Positions 19,804 to 27,830 of a DNA stretch of 64,000 bases are shown here, in pieces. The stretch is taken from positions 16,593-80,592 of the forward strand of contig CASDOP010000007.1 of assembly GCA_949282385.1 (NCBI GenBank), written 5' to 3'. Position numbers and translations under genes: made by a program. Positions within the stretch are counted from its first letter, which is position 1; each line of letters begins with the position of its first letter. The notes below the pieces were generated by a model that worked only from the letters and a program-made list of their open reading frames with translations, was not told the DNA's origin and ran no database searches. The stretch comes from an uncultured Clostridia bacterium (GTDB lineage Bacteria; Bacillota; Clostridia; Christensenellales; Borkfalkiaceae).

Positions 19804-20376
19804 ATGGTAGACAACGGACAGGCAGAGGAAATAATCTTAATCCTCGACGACAAACTCGGCAAAACAATTTCCGTGCTGGAAGAAGACTATTCGGCAATCC
19901 GCGCGGGCAGAGCCAACCCCCACATTCTGGATAAAGTCATGGTCGATTATTACGGCGCCATGACGCCCGTTTCGCAGACGTCGAACATCTCCGTTCAGGA
20001 GGGCAGGTGCCTCGTCATATCCCCCTGGGACGTATCCATTTTAAAGGCAATCGAAAAAGCCATTCAGGTTTCCAATATAGGCATAACGCCCACAAACGAC
20101 GGCAAGGTTATAAGGCTGGTCTTCCCCGAACTCACCGAAGAGCGCAGAAAAGACCTCGTCAAGCAGATAAAGAAGATGGGCGAAGACGCGAAAGTAGCAC
20201 AGCGCAACGTCCGCCGCGAGGCAATGGACGCGCTCAAAAAGCTCAAGACGGACAAGGTTCTTTCCGAAGACGAGTTCTCGGCATACGAAAAGGACGTTGA
20301 AAAACTTGTGTCCGACGCCGTTGCAAAGATAGACGCCGTAACTGCAGCCAAGGAAAAGGAAATTCTCACCATCTGA
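19804..20376 (+). CDS. frr: ribosome recycling factor
   Basis: 190-residue RRF, which with EF-G splits the post-termination ribosome. It has the three-helix bundle pattern, with the conserved RAGRANPHILDKVMVDYYG, PVSQ, the SPWDVSILKAIEKAI segment, GITPTNDGKVIRL, PELTEERRKDLVKQ and RNVRREAMDALKKL. The start ATG 19804 is preceded by GAGG. About five residues longer at the N terminus than the E. coli protein. It follows pyrH by 13 bases, the standard bacterial order. Confidence 0.98.
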   Translation: MVDNGQAEEIILILDDKLGKTISVLEEDYSAIRAGRANPHILDKVMVDYYGAMTPVSQTSNISVQEGRCLVISPWDVSILKAIEKAIQVSNIGITPTNDGKVIRLVFPELTEERRKDLVKQIKKMGEDAKVAQRNVRREAMDALKKLKTDKVLSEDEFSAYEKDVEKLVSDAVAKIDAVTAAKEKEILTI

Positions 20377-20397
20377 TGCTCGGGAAGCGGCGGAAAA

Positions 20398-21090
20398 ATG
20401 AAGCAGCAAATAATTAACGTTCCCCGCCATGTAGCCGTCATAATGGACGGCAACGGCAGATGGGCGAAAAAGAGGCTTATGCCCCGCACGTTCGGACACG
20501 CCGCAGGCATGAACGCCATGATAGCCATGGCGCGCAAAGCCAAGGCAATGGGCATTACATACCTGACTGTTTATGCCCTTTCAACCGAAAATCTTGCCCG
20601 TCCCAAGGAGGAGCTGGAAGGACTTTACTCGCTCATACGCAAGTACTTTACCAAAAACGTAAAGGATTTATATGCCGAGGGCGCGGCGGTAAGGGTGATA
20701 GGCGATATAACCGCTCTCCCAGAAGATGTGCAAAAACTCATAAAAGAGGGCGTGGAAAATTCGCCTAAGGACGCGCAGTTTTTTGTCATACTCGCGCTCA
20801 ATTACGGCGCGCGCGCAGAGATTGTCCGCATGGTTAACGCGGCAATATCCCGCGGCGAACGCATTTCCGAGGAGCAGGCAAGCGCGCTTTTGGACACGGC
20901 GGACATGCCCGACCCAGACCTCATAATCCGCACGGGCGGAGAGATAAGACTTTCCAACTTTCTTTTGTGGCAGGCGGCTTATGCGGAGTTATATTTCACC
21001 GACGTGCTTTTCCCCGATTTCGACGAAAAGGAATTTGAAAAGGCGATAGACGATTACTCGCGGCGCAACCGCAGATTCGGCAAAGTTTAA
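20398..21090 (+). CDS. uppS: isoprenyl transferase (undecaprenyl diphosphate synthase)
   Basis: 230-residue cis-prenyltransferase that extends farnesyl diphosphate to the C55 carrier lipid for cell wall synthesis. Visible family motifs: VAVIMDGNGRWAKKR with the catalytic aspartate, GHAAGM, TVYALSTENLARP, LALNYGARAEIV, and the C-terminal DLIIRTGGEIRLSNFLLWQ followed by YAELYFTDVLFPDF. It starts 21 bases after frr and is followed 34 bases later by cdsA. All substrate-binding residues that I can check are present. Confidence 0.97.
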   Translation: MKQQIINVPRHVAVIMDGNGRWAKKRLMPRTFGHAAGMNAMIAMARKAKAMGITYLTVYALSTENLARPKEELEGLYSLIRKYFTKNVKDLYAEGAAVRVIGDITALPEDVQKLIKEGVENSPKDAQFFVILALNYGARAEIVRMVNAAISRGERISEEQASALLDTADMPDPDLIIRTGGEIRLSNFLLWQAAYAELYFTDVLFPDFDEKEFEKAIDDYSRRNRRFGKV

Positions 21091-21124
21091 AAAAAACGGC
21101 TCAGACAGTTTAAAGAGGAGTTTT

Positions 21125-22075
21125 ATGCAAGAAAACAAACAGGCGGAAACGAGCGTCGCTCAGCCCGCTCCGCCCAAAGAAAACATGAAAGCTCGCACGG
21201 CTACCGCTGCGGTTTATCTGGCGGTGCTCGCCGGACTTATAGTGCTCAAGTTCTATTTCCCCGTGTTCGGTTCGATAGGCTTCGATTTGCTATTCTGGTT
21301 TATTTCAGTTATCGGCGCGTACGAATTCATGCGTGCAGTCGGATGTATTTCCCGTGCGCAGTGGTGGTCTACGATGATTACCTGCGCGCTCATAATACCT
21401 GCATTCGTGGCAACCAAAATAGCGGGCATCATACTTGAAAAGCCAAATGCGTGGCTGTCCTCGCTCATGGTTTTAATGACGGTTTCGTCCGTCGGCGCAA
21501 TGGTTACTTCGGCTTTCCTCGTATTCGATTTCGGCAAGAGCAGCATACAGAGCACGGCATATTCGCTATTTTGCATACTCTACTGCGGAGTGCTGGGCTG
21601 CGTAAGTTCCAACATCAACCACATGGATATAAACTCAATTCAGGCGGTTACTCTCATGTTTGCGATTACCGTCGCGGTTGATACTTTCGCGCTCATATTC
21701 GGCAAACTTTTGGGAAAATTTATTCCCTACAAACTTGCCCCTCACACCAGCCCGAACAAGACGATAATCGGCTTTGTCGGCGGTATAGTCGGTGGCATAC
21801 TCGCGGCAGTTTTCGTTTGGGGACTTTGCTTTATTCCCGGTTTCGAGCTGTACTACAGCGGTCCGCTCGACGCTCTTTCCCTTCTCATACTCATTTCGCT
21901 TCCCACTTCCGTGCTCGCCCAGATAGGCGACCTCTTTGAGAGCGCGATAAAGCGCGGTTGCGGCATAAAGGATATGGGCAAACTTCTTCCCGGACACGGC
22001 GGCATGCTCGACAGGTTCGACAGCATGCTCTTCGCTTCGGTCGCAATAGTCATCTGCTTTATAATAGTACGCTGA
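21125..22075 (+). CDS. cdsA: phosphatidate cytidylyltransferase
   Basis: 316-residue integral membrane CDP-diacylglycerol synthase, activating phosphatidic acid with CTP for phospholipid synthesis. There are about eight hydrophobic segments. The C-terminal CdsA signature is clear: KRGCGIKDMGKLLPGHGGMLDRFDSMLFA, read here in parts (GIKDMGKLLPGHGGMLDR, then DSMLFA), with the Mg-binding aspartates. The protein begins with a polar, unusually Gln/Pro-rich leader of about 20 residues (AQPAPPKE). ATG 21125 follows AGAGGAG. It is the last gene of the pyrH operon and is followed by a terminator. Confidence 0.96.
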   Translation: MQENKQAETSVAQPAPPKENMKARTATAAVYLAVLAGLIVLKFYFPVFGSIGFDLLFWFISVIGAYEFMRAVGCISRAQWWSTMITCALIIPAFVATKIAGIILEKPNAWLSSLMVLMTVSSVGAMVTSAFLVFDFGKSSIQSTAYSLFCILYCGVLGCVSSNINHMDINSIQAVTLMFAITVAVDTFALIFGKLLGKFIPYKLAPHTSPNKTIIGFVGGIVGGILAAVFVWGLCFIPGFELYYSGPLDALSLLILISLPTSVLAQIGDLFESAIKRGCGIKDMGKLLPGHGGMLDRFDSMLFASVAIVICFIIVR

Positions 22076-22085
22076 AAAAAATTTT

Positions 22086-22118
22086 AAAAGCCTCACGCTC
22101 GTTGCGGGGGCTTTTTGT
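22086..22118 (+). terminator. terminator of the pyrH-cdsA operon
   Basis: Stem AAAAGCCTC.. / ..GGGGGCTTTTT with one bulge, then TTTTTG. Confidence 0.75.
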
Positions 22119-22139
22119 CATTAATCTGAATTTTACGGG

Positions 22140-22145
22140 TATAAT
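22140..22145 (+). promoter_or_regulatory. -10 box of dxr, nearly leaderless
   Basis: TATAAT five bases before ATG 22151, no Shine-Dalgarno. A TTGTCA at 22115-22120 is 19 bases upstream. Confidence 0.5.
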
Positions 22146-22150
22146 AATAA

Positions 22151-23287
22151 ATGAAAAAGATAGCGCTTGTAGGTAGTACGGGTTCGATAGGCGTTCAGAC
22201 GCTTTCAGTCGTTTCCGCACATCCCGATATGTTTGAAATCTGCGCCCTCGTGGCGCATTCGTCTGCCGAAAAATGGCTTACGCAGGTCGCGCGCTTCAGA
22301 CCGCGCTGCGCCGCCCTTGTCGGCGGCGAAGTTTCTTCGTCTCTCGGCGGCACGTCCTTTTTCTTCGGCGAGGAAGGCGCTCTGCGCGCCGTCGAAGAGA
22401 GCGGGGCGGACATAGTCGTCGTGGCGTGCGGCGGCTTTGCGGGGCTTAAATATTCCCTTCTCGCTCTTAAAATGGGCGCGAGGCTGGCTCTCGCCAATAA
22501 GGAAACGCTCGTGTGCGGCGGCGATATTGTAATGCCCTCGGGCGGGGAAATAATCCCCGTGGACAGCGAACATTCGGCAATATGGCAGTGCCTTTCTTTC
22601 AGGCGCGACGCGCGCTTTAGAAATCTCATCATAACGGCGAGCGGCGGACCTTTCAGGGACAGACAATTTTCCGAGCTTGAGGGCGTTACTGCGGCGCAGG
22701 CTCTCGCCCATCCCACATGGAATATGGGCGCAAAGATAACGATAGACAGCGCAACCCTTTTAAATAAGGGCTACGAGGTTATCGAAGCTCATCATCTCTA
22801 CTCCGCGCCGTATGGCAGAATAAAGACGGTCATTCAGCCGCAGAGCATAGTGCATTCCTTGGTCGAATTCGAGGACGGCGCTCTGCTCGCGCAGATGTCG
22901 CACCCCACCATGGAAGTGCCAATTCAGCTCGCCCTCACCTATCCCGAGCGCGTTTCAAGTTCTGTAAGGCGCATGACTTTCGACGAGCCGTTTTCGCTCG
23001 CGTTCGAGCCGCTCGTGCGCAAAAAATACCCGCTCTACGACCTCGCGCTTTCGTGCGGGGAGGCGGGCGGACTTCTTCCCACGGCGCTCAATGCGGCGAG
23101 CGAGGAGGCGGTTCACGCCTTTTTAAAGGATAAAATAGGCTTCTGCGACATATTCAGAGTGGCGGAGGAAGTCGTTTCTTCTTCGGAGCGCTGCGCCGTA
23201 GTCAGCTACGAACAGCTTGCCGAGGAGGACGCGAGATGTCGCGCTCTGGCGCAAAAAATTATTTTAAAGAGGTATAATGGCAATTAA
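22151..23287 (+). CDS. dxr: 1-deoxy-D-xylulose 5-phosphate reductoisomerase
   Basis: 378-residue DXR, the NADPH-dependent second step of the non-mevalonate (MEP) isoprenoid pathway. The Rossmann motif KIALVGSTGSIGVQTL starts the protein, then LANKETLVCGG, the catalytic loop VPVDSEHSAIWQCL-like segment (here IPVDSEHSAIWQCL), TASGGPFRD, HPTWNMGAKITIDSATLLNKG and EVIEAHHLY. It overlaps the next gene, rseP, by 11 bases, a coupling typical of Firmicutes. A close -10 box suggests a message with almost no leader. Confidence 0.97.
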   Translation: MKKIALVGSTGSIGVQTLSVVSAHPDMFEICALVAHSSAEKWLTQVARFRPRCAALVGGEVSSSLGGTSFFFGEEGALRAVEESGADIVVVACGGFAGLKYSLLALKMGARLALANKETLVCGGDIVMPSGGEIIPVDSEHSAIWQCLSFRRDARFRNLIITASGGPFRDRQFSELEGVTAAQALAHPTWNMGAKITIDSATLLNKGYEVIEAHHLYSAPYGRIKTVIQPQSIVHSLVEFEDGALLAQMSHPTMEVPIQLALTYPERVSSSVRRMTFDEPFSLAFEPLVRKKYPLYDLALSCGEAGGLLPTALNAASEEAVHAFLKDKIGFCDIFRVAEEVVSSSERCAVVSYEQLAEEDARCRALAQKIILKRYNGN

Positions 23288-24386
23288 TCTGTTGACGGGC
23301 GGCGTGCTGGAAACTGTCTGGTCCGTCGTTCTGGCAATACTTATATTGCTTGCTATGATAACCGTCCACGAGTTCGGACATTACGTGGCGGGCAAGGCTT
23401 TAGGTTTCGGCATAAACGAGTTTTCAATCGGCTTCGGACCTGCCGTCTTCAAGCGCAAGAGCAAAAAAAGCGGCGAAGTCTTCGCCGTTCGCGCCCTGCC
23501 GCTCGGCGGTTATTGCGCGTTCGAGGGCGAGGACGAAGAGGGAGAAAGCGAGCGTGCGTTCAACAATCAGCACCCGTTCAAGCGCATAATAGTGCTGGTT
23601 GCGGGCGCGACTTTCAATTATCTGTTGGCGCTCGTACTCATAATAATATCCATGTTCGCGTTCGGTCAGGCGGCATATAAAGTCAATTCTGTCGCCGTCA
23701 GCGAAGATTGTCCCGTTCAGTACAGCCTAAGCGAGGGGGATATAATTTTGTCTGTGGACGGCGACGACATTTACCTCGCAACCGACCTAATAAGTGCGCT
23801 CAAGGGCAAAAGCGCGGGCGAAATCGTAACCGTGGGCGTTCTGAGGGACGGCAATCCCGCCCAAGCCGAAGTAATGCTGCGCGCCGATTGTCATTTTGAA
23901 AATTCTTCGCAGGTATCGCTCGCGCTGCGCGCGCTCGGCGTGGGTACTTACGCCGTTGACGAAGGCGCGTATTACGACATATCCTCCGTCAGCTGCAAGT
24001 TCGGCTTTTTTGAAAGTTTAAGCCGCTCTTTCGTCTATTCGTTCAAGATAGCAGGCACTATATTCACCGTTCTCGGCGAACTTCTCACGGGCAATCTTGC
24101 GCTCACGGCGGTTGGCGGTCCGGTAACAACAATTAAACTCACCAGCGAGATGGCTGCGCAGGGACTTAACGGTTTTCTTTCAATCGCGGCATACATCGGC
24201 GTCAACCTCGCCGTGTTCAATCTCCTGCCCATTCCCGCGCTTGACGGCAGCAAAGTCATTTTCTGCCTCATAGAATGGATTTTCCGCAAACCCGTGCCGC
24301 GCAGGGTGGAGGCGGTAATTCACGTAATAGGTTTCGTCTTCATTTTAGGCTTCGCCGTGCTCGTAGATATTCTGCAATTCATATAA
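23277..24386 (+). CDS. rseP: RIP metalloprotease RseP/RasP, site-2 protease
   Basis: 369-residue intramembrane zinc protease that cleaves membrane-anchored regulators and leftover signal peptides. The active site HEFGH is at residues 31-35 inside the first membrane helix; a PDZ domain follows (region with VSEDCPVQYSLSEGDIILSVDGD), and the second catalytic element FNLLPIPALDGSK carries the zinc-binding aspartate. Four membrane segments are visible. Its ATG (23277) overlaps the dxr end. In many Firmicutes ispG, proS and polC come next; here the operon ends in a terminator. Confidence 0.96.
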   Translation: MAINLLTGGVLETVWSVVLAILILLAMITVHEFGHYVAGKALGFGINEFSIGFGPAVFKRKSKKSGEVFAVRALPLGGYCAFEGEDEEGESERAFNNQHPFKRIIVLVAGATFNYLLALVLIIISMFAFGQAAYKVNSVAVSEDCPVQYSLSEGDIILSVDGDDIYLATDLISALKGKSAGEIVTVGVLRDGNPAQAEVMLRADCHFENSSQVSLALRALGVGTYAVDEGAYYDISSVSCKFGFFESLSRSFVYSFKIAGTIFTVLGELLTGNLALTAVGGPVTTIKLTSEMAAQGLNGFLSIAAYIGVNLAVFNLLPIPALDGSKVIFCLIEWIFRKPVPRRVEAVIHVIGFVFILGFAVLVDILQFI

Positions 24387-24430
24387 AATTAAAGTTGCCC
24401 GCCATATATATGGCGGGCAACTTTAATTTG
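24387..24430 (+). terminator. terminator of dxr-rseP
   Basis: Long palindrome AAAGTTGCCCGCCAT / ATGGCGGGCAACTTT ending in TTTAATTT. Confidence 0.88.
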
Positions 24431-24436
24431 CGTTAA

Positions 24437-24477
24437 AAATAAAAAGCGCGGCGCGAAGAATTTTCTTCGCGCCGCGC
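24437..24477 (-). terminator. terminator of thiT
   Basis: 15-bp stem (24446-24460 with 24463-24477); on the minus strand followed by TTTTTATTTTT. Confidence 0.88.
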
Positions 24478-24491
24478 CCGCCTTTAAGGCA

Positions 24492-25706
24492 TTATTTATC
24501 TGTTTTGTTGTATTCGGGCGCATTGAAAGCCGTCGCCTGAATTCTCTTTACCTCTGTAAGGAAAGACTTTGCCGAGAAAACTACAATTCCCACGCCGATT
24601 GCTATGGCTATGTCGGCGAACACGAACGAGTTATATGCAAGGCTGTAAATCCAGGGATTTTCCATCGTGGAATATTCCGAGAACGCGTATGTGCCTGCAA
24701 GTACGTGCGAGAAGAAGCGAAGCGCGCTTGCAACGATTGCGCCGAGCGCAAATTTAATCTGGGGGAGCTTATCGAGCGCTTTGACACGCGAGAACATGCC
24801 AGCAAGACCAATCGCGCAGAATGCAACGGGATAGTCCAGAAGGAACTGTGCGGGGTGTATGAACCATATTCCCTGAACTGCCTGCAAAATGCCGTATGCA
24901 AAACCTGCTATAACGCCCTTTCTCACGCCGAACATATAAGAATATATCATGAGGGGCAACAGCGAAGCGAGTGTAAGCGAACCGCCCTGAGGCATTTCGA
25001 AGAACTTTATGTAGGAGAGCGCAAAGCTCATTGCGATGCACACGCCCGCATATGCTACGGACTTGCTGTCAAAGCCCTTCTTTTCGCCCCTGCCGAATGC
25101 CAGCGCAAGGAGCGCGATAAGTGCTATGACGCCGACCGCGCAGCAGTAAAGAATGATGTTTTCGCTGTCGGAAATTACAGCGCCGTTGTTGTATTCCGCA
25201 TTGCCGGACGAGAAATAGACGGCGATGCAGGCAATGAGCGAAATGAGCGCGGCTACGCACAGCGCAGCGCAGACAATCATGGTAATTTTAAAGGGTTTTT
25301 CGCCGAAAAGGGAGGATACATATCCCGCAATGAGCGCGGCAACTACCGTTGCGCCAAGCACGATGGAGGGAATGTAAACATAATCTCTTATTCCGTCGTA
25401 TTCGGCATAGCCTTTTTCGGAAATTTCGGCAAATCCCAGCGAAATCATGCATATGAGTACGGTGAGGAAGAAGCCTGCGGCGATAAGCCCTGCGCCCTTT
25501 GCGAAAGAAGCGAGTTTTTCGGGCTTTTTGAGTTTTACTACGAGAGCTACGGCTGCAAGCACAACTATGAGTGCGATTGCGCAGTACAGGAAGACGAATG
25601 TCAGCAGATTGTTCGCGTAATAAGTCCATACGTCTTCGTAAGCGTAAGCGCCGTTCTCTCCTACATCGACGGTATCGATGTACGAGCTTAAAAGTGATAA
25701 CGACAT
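24492..25706 (-). CDS. thiT: ThiT-type thiamine ECF transporter S component with an extra N-terminal membrane domain
   Basis: 404-residue membrane protein. The last 190 residues match ThiT, the thiamine-binding S component of ECF transporters: SFALSYIKFFEMPQGGSLTL, the loop MIYSYMFGVRKGVIAGFAYG, and GIWFIHPAQFLLDYPVAF, which holds the thiamine-contacting aromatic and acidic residues. Standard ThiT is about 180-200 residues; here about 215 residues with five extra membrane helices precede it, a fusion I do not recognise. A TPP riboswitch and terminator control the gene, which confirms the thiamine link. ATG 25706 follows AAAGGAGG. The shared EcfAA'T energising module is not in the window. Confidence 0.92.
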   Translation of the reverse strand: MSLSLLSSYIDTVDVGENGAYAYEDVWTYYANNLLTFVFLYCAIALIVVLAAVALVVKLKKPEKLASFAKGAGLIAAGFFLTVLICMISLGFAEISEKGYAEYDGIRDYVYIPSIVLGATVVAALIAGYVSSLFGEKPFKITMIVCAALCVAALISLIACIAVYFSSGNAEYNNGAVISDSENIILYCCAVGVIALIALLALAFGRGEKKGFDSKSVAYAGVCIAMSFALSYIKFFEMPQGGSLTLASLLPLMIYSYMFGVRKGVIAGFAYGILQAVQGIWFIHPAQFLLDYPVAFCAIGLAGMFSRVKALDKLPQIKFALGAIVASALRFFSHVLAGTYAFSEYSTMENPWIYSLAYNSFVFADIAIAIGVGIVVFSAKSFLTEVKRIQATAFNAPEYNKTDK

Positions 25707-25728
25707 AAAACCTCCTTTTACCGCCGCG

Positions 25729-25766
25729 AAAAAAATAAACGCGCCCCGAAAAAACGCGGGGCGCGC
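25729..25766 (-). terminator. riboswitch-controlled terminator before thiT
   Basis: 9-bp stem CGCGCCCCG / CGGGGCGCG (25740-25748 with 25757-25765), followed on the minus strand by TTTATTTTTTT and then the thiT ribosome site. Confidence 0.88.
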
Positions 25767-25787
25767 AAAAAAATTCTACTCTTATGT

Positions 25788-25864
25788 ACTATCGCTCAAC
25801 CATTACGTTGCCGATTCAAAGGGTATAATCTCAGCCCGATATGTCTTCGGACACCCCCGACGGT
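25788..25864 (-). promoter_or_regulatory. TPP (THI-box) riboswitch
   Basis: On the minus strand the conserved core GGGCTGAGA, then ATACCCTTTGAA and GTAATGGTTGAGCG, in the right order and spacing for a thiamine pyrophosphate aptamer. Closing helix P1 pairs ACCGTCG with CGATAGT (one mismatch). The 3' half is more divergent than in typical members. A terminator and then thiT follow, so TPP binding should stop transcription. Confidence 0.9.
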
Positions 25865-25885
25865 AAATTAAATTTTGATATTCAA

Positions 25886-25914
25886 ATTATATTTTATTTT
25901 TTGTGCAAAGTCAA
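25886..25914 (-). promoter_or_regulatory. promoter of the TPP riboswitch-thiT unit
   Basis: Minus strand TTGACT (25909-25914), 17 bases, TATAAT (25886-25891), about 22 bases before the aptamer. Confidence 0.85.
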
Positions 25915-25943
25915 TTGAATTTTTGCCCGCCATGCTATATAAT
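25915..25943 (+). promoter_or_regulatory. promoter of the yfbR-like gene
   Basis: TTGAAT (25915-25920), 17 bases, TATAAT (25938-25943). Its -35 box abuts the -35 box of the divergent thiT promoter. Confidence 0.85.
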
Positions 25944-25975
25944 TAAAATACTTTTCAAAGTTAAGGAAAAAAGTC

Positions 25976-26563
25976 ATGTCATACAATTTTTACGCCTTCA
26001 TGGACAGAATGAAGTACATCAAGCGCTGGTCGCTCATGCGCTCGGTTCGCGAAGAAAACATAATGGAACATTCGCAGCAGGTGGCAATGCTCGCCCACGC
26101 ACTCGCCGTAATCACAAATAAAATCTATGGCGGCAGCGTCGACGAAGAAAAGTGCGTTCTGTACGCAGTATATCACGAGTGCAGCGAAGTTATGACGGGC
26201 GACCTTCCCACGCCCATAAAGTATTTCAACAGTTCCATAAAGGGCGCTTATAAGGATATTGAAGCGCGCGCCTGCCAGAAATTGCTCGCCATGCTGCCCG
26301 AAGAACTCAGGGAAGGGCTCGAACCTTTCGTCATGGCGGACATGTCTTGCGAAGAGTATAAAATTTTAAAGGCGGCGGACAGGCTTGCGGCTTATATAAA
26401 GTGCCTCGAAGAACACCGTAGCGGCAACACCGAGTTTGAAAAAGCCAAAAAGAGCATAGAAGACGACCTTCATTCGCGCAATATGCCTGCGGTCGAATAC
26501 TTCATGGAAAAGTTCATTCCGCCGTTTTTGCTCACGCTGGACGAACTCGAAGGCGGACTTTGA
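25976..26563 (+). CDS. yfbR: YfbR-like HD-domain 5'-deoxynucleotidase
   Basis: 195-residue HD phosphohydrolase of the YfbR type, which removes the phosphate from 5'-deoxynucleoside monophosphates. Family features: FMDRMKYIKRWSLMRSVREENIMEHS with the first histidine, AVYHECSEVMTGDLPTPIKY (HE/HD metal pair and the GDLPTP loop), and LKAADRLAAYIKCLEE near the end. ATG 25976 has AAGGA upstream. Where Salmonella-type proteins have HD, this one reads H-E in YHECSE, as many YfbR proteins do. Monocistronic, own promoter, shares a bidirectional terminator with degV. Confidence 0.9.
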   Translation: MSYNFYAFMDRMKYIKRWSLMRSVREENIMEHSQQVAMLAHALAVITNKIYGGSVDEEKCVLYAVYHECSEVMTGDLPTPIKYFNSSIKGAYKDIEARACQKLLAMLPEELREGLEPFVMADMSCEEYKILKAADRLAAYIKCLEEHRSGNTEFEKAKKSIEDDLHSRNMPAVEYFMEKFIPPFLLTLDELEGGL

Positions 26564-26669
26564 TTGTCTCTCATAAAGCGCGGATTGCCTTTATTGCGGA
26601 ATAAAATATGCGGCATTTATTCGTTCGTGCTGCAATATGTTCCGTTGAAATAGGTTTTGAATAAAAAAT

Positions 26670-26706
26670 TAGTAAAAAAGCGGCGCGCCTTGAGGCGCGC
26701 CGCTTT
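26670..26706. terminator. bidirectional terminator between yfbR and degV
   Basis: 14-bp stem AAAGCGGCGCGCCT / AGGCGCGCCGCTTT; T run on the minus strand (TTTTTTACTAATTTTTT). Confidence 0.85.
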
Positions 26707-26723
26707 AACATTTATATTCAGCA

Positions 26724-27572
26724 TTATGAGTGAATGAACAGAACGCCAAGGGTGTTTCTTCCGCAATGGCTGGTTATTATAGAGCCGGCAACCGTTTCTG
26801 TAACCTCGTCGAATTCAAAGTTTTCGCTCACGGCTTTCTTTGCTGTTTCCACAAGCTCGGGGTCGGCGTTGGAATGGGTTATAAAACATCTCGTCCTGTC
26901 GTAAAAGCGATATTCCGCTCTTAAATCGGCTATATAATTTTTTATGCAGCGCTCCATAGAACCCATATATTTTTTCTTGGCGATGAGCTGTCCGTCCTTG
27001 TCCTCGGCAATCATGGGGTGAAGTTTAAGCACCTTCGCTCCCAGCATGGCGGCAAGCGAACATCTGCCGCCCTTGTGCAGATAGTTGAGGTCGTCGGGTA
27101 CGAACGAAGTATTTACAAAGGGCGTAAGCTCTGTTATTCGCTTTGCAATATCCTGCGCGTCCATGCCCTGCGCGCGCATGTCGCACGCTTTCATGACAAG
27201 CAGTCCCTGCCCCGTCGAAAGCGCTTTGCTGTCTATTGCTATAACCTGCGGACCTATGTTTTTTGCGGCTATGCAGGCGGCGGAATGACAGCTCGAAGCC
27301 TTGGAAGATATATTGAAATGAATGAGTGCGTCGCAGCCCTCAATCTGTTTTCTGAAAAATTCTTCGTATTCCACGGCAGAACCCGCCGCCGTTTTGGGCA
27401 ACGTCTGCGTCTGCGCGACGAAATCGAAAATATCCTGCGGGGTGATGCCCTCTCCGTCGCGGTAGGAATTTTCTCCGAGTATGACGGACAGAGCGAATAT
27501 GCCTATATCGTTTTTTTCAAGCTGGTCCTTGCTCAAATCGCAAGTTGAATCCGAAGTGATTTTAATTTTCAT
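26724..27572 (-). CDS. DegV family fatty acid-binding protein (FakB-type)
   Basis: 282-residue DegV/FakB protein; the family holds a fatty acid while FakA (YloV, at 47780 here) phosphorylates it for use in phospholipid synthesis. N-terminal signature KITSDSTCDLSKDQL, then GENSYRDGEGITPQDIFDFV, the lipid-headgroup pocket PKTAAGSAVEY, INFNIS-like strand (HFNISSKASS), and the C-terminal CFITHSNADPELV and ITSHCGRNTLGVLFI. ATG 27572 follows AGGACAGGAAAAG. It has its own promoter with an AGTCA-N3-TGACT dyad next to the start site. Family is certain; which lipid it carries is unknown. Confidence 0.93.
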   Translation of the reverse strand: MKIKITSDSTCDLSKDQLEKNDIGIFALSVILGENSYRDGEGITPQDIFDFVAQTQTLPKTAAGSAVEYEEFFRKQIEGCDALIHFNISSKASSCHSAACIAAKNIGPQVIAIDSKALSTGQGLLVMKACDMRAQGMDAQDIAKRITELTPFVNTSFVPDDLNYLHKGGRCSLAAMLGAKVLKLHPMIAEDKDGQLIAKKKYMGSMERCIKNYIADLRAEYRFYDRTRCFITHSNADPELVETAKKAVSENFEFDEVTETVAGSIITSHCGRNTLGVLFIHS

Positions 27573-27598
27573 CTTTTCCTGTCCTTAAATCTTTAATA

Positions 27599-27642
27599 AG
27601 TCAACCTGACTATATAATAGCACTTATCTTCAAAAATTACAA
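27599..27642 (-). promoter_or_regulatory. degV promoter with a dyad at the start site
   Basis: Minus strand TTGTAA (27637-27642), 17 bases, TATTAT (27614-27619). The dyad AGTCA-N3-TGACT (27599-27611) lies where transcription would begin and may be an operator; its 10-mer AACCTGACTA recurs at 5830-5839. Confidence 0.65.
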
Positions 27643-27730
27643 GGACGCTGCAAAAAAATAATAAAAATTTGTCAAAAATATCAAAGTTTACAATAAAGTG
27701 GTCAAAATTAAGCGGTTTTTCATAAAATTA

Positions 27731-27763
27731 TGCGGGCGCGCAACCGCAAGTTGCGCGCCCGCA
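27731..27763. other. GC-rich hairpin without T tract
   Basis: 14-bp perfect inverted repeat (27731-27744 with 27750-27763) upstream of the XRE gene; no gene reads into it on the plus strand. Confidence 0.55.
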
Positions 27764-27775
27764 CCTTAAAATTGG

Positions 27776-27804
27776 TTGAAAGTCTGCATTTCATACCGTA
27801 TAAT
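27776..27804 (+). promoter_or_regulatory. promoter of the XRE regulator gene
   Basis: TTGAAA (27776-27781), 17 bases, TATAAT (27799-27804). Confidence 0.85.
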
Positions 27805-27830
27805 AAGATTATAAAAGCGGAGGAAATTTT

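Noticed and set aside
24705..25691. 328-codon plus-strand frame opposite thiT
   Set aside because: The minus strand has ThiT motifs, the ribosome site and the riboswitch; the plus frame is a Cys/Arg-rich shadow.
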